Shown one piece after another: positions 62,052 to 64,000 of a DNA stretch of 64,000 nucleotides. This stretch comes from CAIXLI01 sp964587125 (lineage in GTDB: Bacteria; Pseudomonadota; Alphaproteobacteria; UBA9219), in assembly GCA_964587125.1 (NCBI GenBank), contig CAZPKC010000003.1, positions 62,001 to 126,000 on the forward strand, in the 5' to 3' direction. The first letter of the stretch is position 1. Each line of letters opens with the position of its first letter. The notes beneath the pieces were generated by a model. It ran no database searches. It had not been told where the DNA came from and was given only the letters and a program-made list of their open reading frames with translations. Both the position numbers and the translations under genes were made by a program.

Positions 62052-63146
62052 ATGACCGAACAAGACGCTTCAGAAAATCTTTCCTACGACACGTTTCTCG
62101 CCTCGCTTCAACGGAGCAAGGAATTGGAAGCGGATATTCAGAAAAATCCCAAGCGTCACCGCGTGATGACCGGGGACAGGCCGACCGGCGATTTGCATAT
62201 AGGGCATTTGTTCGGCTCGCTGCTCAACCGCGTGCGGCTTTCGAAGATGGGCGTCGAGTGTTTTATCCTTATCGCCGATTATCAGGTTCTGACCGATCAC
62301 GACGTGTTCGACAAAATTTCCGAATGCACCGTCAATCTGGCGACCGATTATATCGCGGCGGGGCTAGACCCCGATTGTGGCAATGTCTTTATCTATCCGC
62401 ACAGCGCCGTGCCGGAACTCAATCAGCTTCTTCTGCCGTTTTTGAATCTCGTCAGCATCGCCGAGCTGGAGCGCAACCCGACCGTCAAGGAAGAAATCGA
62501 AGCCGCGAAAATGACGCGGTTAAACGCGGGAATGTTCACCTATCCCGTGCATCAGGCCGCCGATATTTTGTTCTGCAAGGCGACAGCCGTTCCCGTCGGG
62601 AAAGACCAGCTTCCGCATATCGAACTGACGCGCATGATCGCGCGGCGATTTAACGCGAAGTACGGCAAAAACAAACAGATATTCCCCGAACCGCAGGGTT
62701 TGTTGAGTCAGGCGCCAACGATTTTAGGTCTCGACGGCGGCAAGAAAATGAGCAAGAGCCGCAACAATTCGATTCCGTTGAAGGCCACCGAGGACGAAAC
62801 AGCCAAGATTATCAAAACGGCGACGACGGATTCGGAACGCCTTATCACCTATGAACCCGAACGCAGGCCGCAGGTCGCCAATTTGCTGGAGATCGCGAGT
62901 TACGCGAGCGGCGTAGCGCCGGAAAAAATTGCCGCAGAAATCGGCGACGGCGGCGCGGGAAAATTAAAGGCGTATTTAACCGAAAGCTTGAACGCGTTCC
63001 TGCGGCCTTTGCGCGCGCGGCGCGCGGAGTTGGTTAAGGATGTGGGGTATGTGCGCCGCTCTATCGACAAAGGCATCGAAAAAGCCCGCGAGGTCGGGGC
63101 TGAGACTTTGAAAGAAGTCCGCGAAGCGATGAATATGTATAGGTAG
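62052..63146 (+). CDS. trpS: Tryptophanyl-tRNA synthetase
   Basis: A 364-residue class I synthetase charging tRNA-Trp. The HIGH-type motif is GDRPTGDLHIGHLFGSLL (residues 37-54) and the KMSKS motif is GGKKMSKSRNNSIPL; VGKDQLPHIELTRMIARRFN is conserved. The C-terminal anticodon part has the usual R-rich ending. The start is an ATG about 30 bases after GAGACG, with AGGGAATTT as the nearer ribosome site. Confidence 0.93.
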   Translation: MTEQDASENLSYDTFLASLQRSKELEADIQKNPKRHRVMTGDRPTGDLHIGHLFGSLLNRVRLSKMGVECFILIADYQVLTDHDVFDKISECTVNLATDYIAAGLDPDCGNVFIYPHSAVPELNQLLLPFLNLVSIAELERNPTVKEEIEAAKMTRLNAGMFTYPVHQAADILFCKATAVPVGKDQLPHIELTRMIARRFNAKYGKNKQIFPEPQGLLSQAPTILGLDGGKKMSKSRNNSIPLKATEDETAKIIKTATTDSERLITYEPERRPQVANLLEIASYASGVAPEKIAAEIGDGGAGKLKAYLTESLNAFLRPLRARRAELVKDVGYVRRSIDKGIEKAREVGAETLKEVREAMNMYR

Positions 63147-63165
63147 AAAACAAGGAGGTCTTATT

Positions 63166-63417
63166 ATGCAAAATCCCGTTATAACCCTTTTCGAAAAGGT
63201 AAAATGGGCGCTGACTCCCCCACAAGAAAAAGTTGCCATTTTCGTAAAGAAGGCTGAGGAATCAGAATCGAGAGGGGAATATTACAACGCGTTAGTTAAT
63301 TACAGACTCGCCAGGAAATTCGCAACTTCTAATGAAGCCGATTTCAATCTCGGAGTGTCTTGTGTGCGTTATGCTGCCCAAGCAGGCGTTCAATTTATTC
63401 CTTGCAAGACGATATAA
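63166..63417 (+). CDS. Small hypothetical protein
   Basis: An 83-residue soluble protein starting MQNPVITLFEKVKWALTPPQ, with a strong ribosome site (AAGGAGG) seven bases before its ATG. The middle (YYNALVNYRLARKFATS) resembles a single TPR-type helix pair. It follows trpS by 19 bases and may share its transcript. No family is recognised. Confidence 0.6.
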   Translation: MQNPVITLFEKVKWALTPPQEKVAIFVKKAEESESRGEYYNALVNYRLARKFATSNEADFNLGVSCVRYAAQAGVQFIPCKTI

Positions 63418-63461
63418 TTTTTCTTATGACGGCGCAAGGCGAGTGTTCTATACTTGTTCCT

Positions 63462-64000
63462 ATGCCTCGTCCTGCATCTACTCTCTTCGATAATGCCGCT
63501 GTCAGGCCTTTGCCCGACAGGCTGCGGCCTCGCGCATTAAGCGAAGTCGTTGGGCAGGATCATTTGCTGAAACCGGATGCTCCTATCGGCAGAATGGTCG
63601 CGGCAAAACGGTTGGCTTCGATGATTTTGTGGGGGCCTCCCGGGTGCGGAAAAACTACTATCGCGCGTTTGCTGGCAGACGCCACGGGATTGTATTTTGA
63701 GCCTGTCTCCGCCACGGCTTCCGGCGTCGCGGAATTGCGCAAGATATTCGAAGCGGCGGGAAACAGGCGCGCGACGGGGCAAGGCACTTTGCTGTTCGTC
63801 GATGAGGTTCATCGCTTCAATCGGGCGCAGCAGGACGTGCTTTTGCCTTATGTCGAGGACGGCACCGTGACTTTGGTGGGTGCGACGACGGAAAATCCGT
63901 CGTTCGAACTGAACGGCGCTTTGCTGTCGCGCTGCCAGGTTTTTGTCTTGAACCGGCTCGACGACGACGCTTTGGAACTGATGCTGAAGCGAGCCGAAAA
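63462..64000 (+). CDS. rarA: Replication-associated recombination protein A, N-terminal part
   Basis: The start of an AAA+ ATPase cut by the right window edge after about 179 codons. It opens with LPDRLRPRALSEVVGQDHLL, has Walker A GPPGCGKTTIARLL, Walker B TLLFVDEVHRFNRAQQD, and GATTENPSFELNGALLSRC, the sensor region typical of RarA/MgsA. The protein acts at stalled replication forks. The ATG at 63462 gives the usual family start; an in-frame ATG at 63426 would add 12 residues. Neither has a good ribosome site. Confidence 0.92.
   Translation, partial: MPRPASTLFDNAAVRPLPDRLRPRALSEVVGQDHLLKPDAPIGRMVAAKRLASMILWGPPGCGKTTIARLLADATGLYFEPVSATASGVAELRKIFEAAGNRRATGQGTLLFVDEVHRFNRAQQDVLLPYVEDGTVTLVGATTENPSFELNGALLSRCQVFVLNRLDDDALELMLKRAE

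Overview
The window looks like about 64 kb of chromosome from a free-living, motile alphaproteobacterium with roughly half-GC DNA. It encodes GcrA (a cell-cycle regulator essentially confined to Alphaproteobacteria), squalene synthesis of the HpnCDE type, ScpAB, an ELM1-family protein, a chemoreceptor and a complete Kdp potassium pump. The gene mix recalls Rhodospirillales-like lineages, but genus and species cannot be read from it. No tRNA, rRNA, CRISPR array, transposase or prophage was recognised. Most of it is dense core chromosome with many 4-bp ATGA stop/start overlaps.

Layout. 0-7 kb: a cut gene, a two-domain ThyX-like protein, a small exported protein, a three-gene ECF sigma/anti-sigma/periplasmic sensor unit resembling CnrH-CnrY-CnrX, a Ser/Thr-rich EF-hand protein, and a MarR-NlpC/P60 pair behind an unusual palindromic, GANTC-rich control region. 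6.4-12 kb: scpA-scpB, gltX, a stand-alone receiver and a chemoreceptor. 12-20 kb: mfd and divergent dnaB with two abutting DnaA boxes between them, then clpP-clpX with two small followers. 20-36 kb: an ion-channel-like protein, sppA-murG-murC, a TPR glycosyltransferase, a nucleosidase, ELM1-greB, an Lrp regulator, an outer-membrane protein, gluQ, lepA, pgeF and orphans. 36-46 kb: hpnBCDE, gcrA with a DnaA-box and GANTC-rich upstream region, a hybrid histidine kinase, secD-yajC and an OmpA-like protein. 46-64 kb: mlaE-mlaF with a CDP-glycerol-transferase-like gene, a promoter-driven structured small RNA, fhs, kdpFABCD, prepilin peptidase-murJ, trpS and the start of rarA.

Themes. Envelope building is spread over the window (MurC, MurG, MurJ, PgeF, NlpC/P60, OmpA-like, SecD/YajC, MlaE/F, HpnBCDE). 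Replication and cell-cycle control form a second theme: DnaB, RarA, ScpAB, ClpXP and GcrA, with DnaA boxes near dnaB and gcrA and GANTC (CcrM-type) sites crowded before gcrA and before the MarR operon.

Most notable: (1) KdpD has Arg677 where the phosphoacceptor His should be, and no kdpE follows; (2) seven GANTC sites in 96 bp with a perfect 16-bp palindrome before marR-nlpC; (3) two inverted copies of a 177-bp structured repeat 36 kb apart; (4) a 150-nt 6S-like RNA with a near-consensus promoter; (5) a ThyX-like protein whose signature is divided between two half-domains. These come from reading the sequence by eye; no database search was run.
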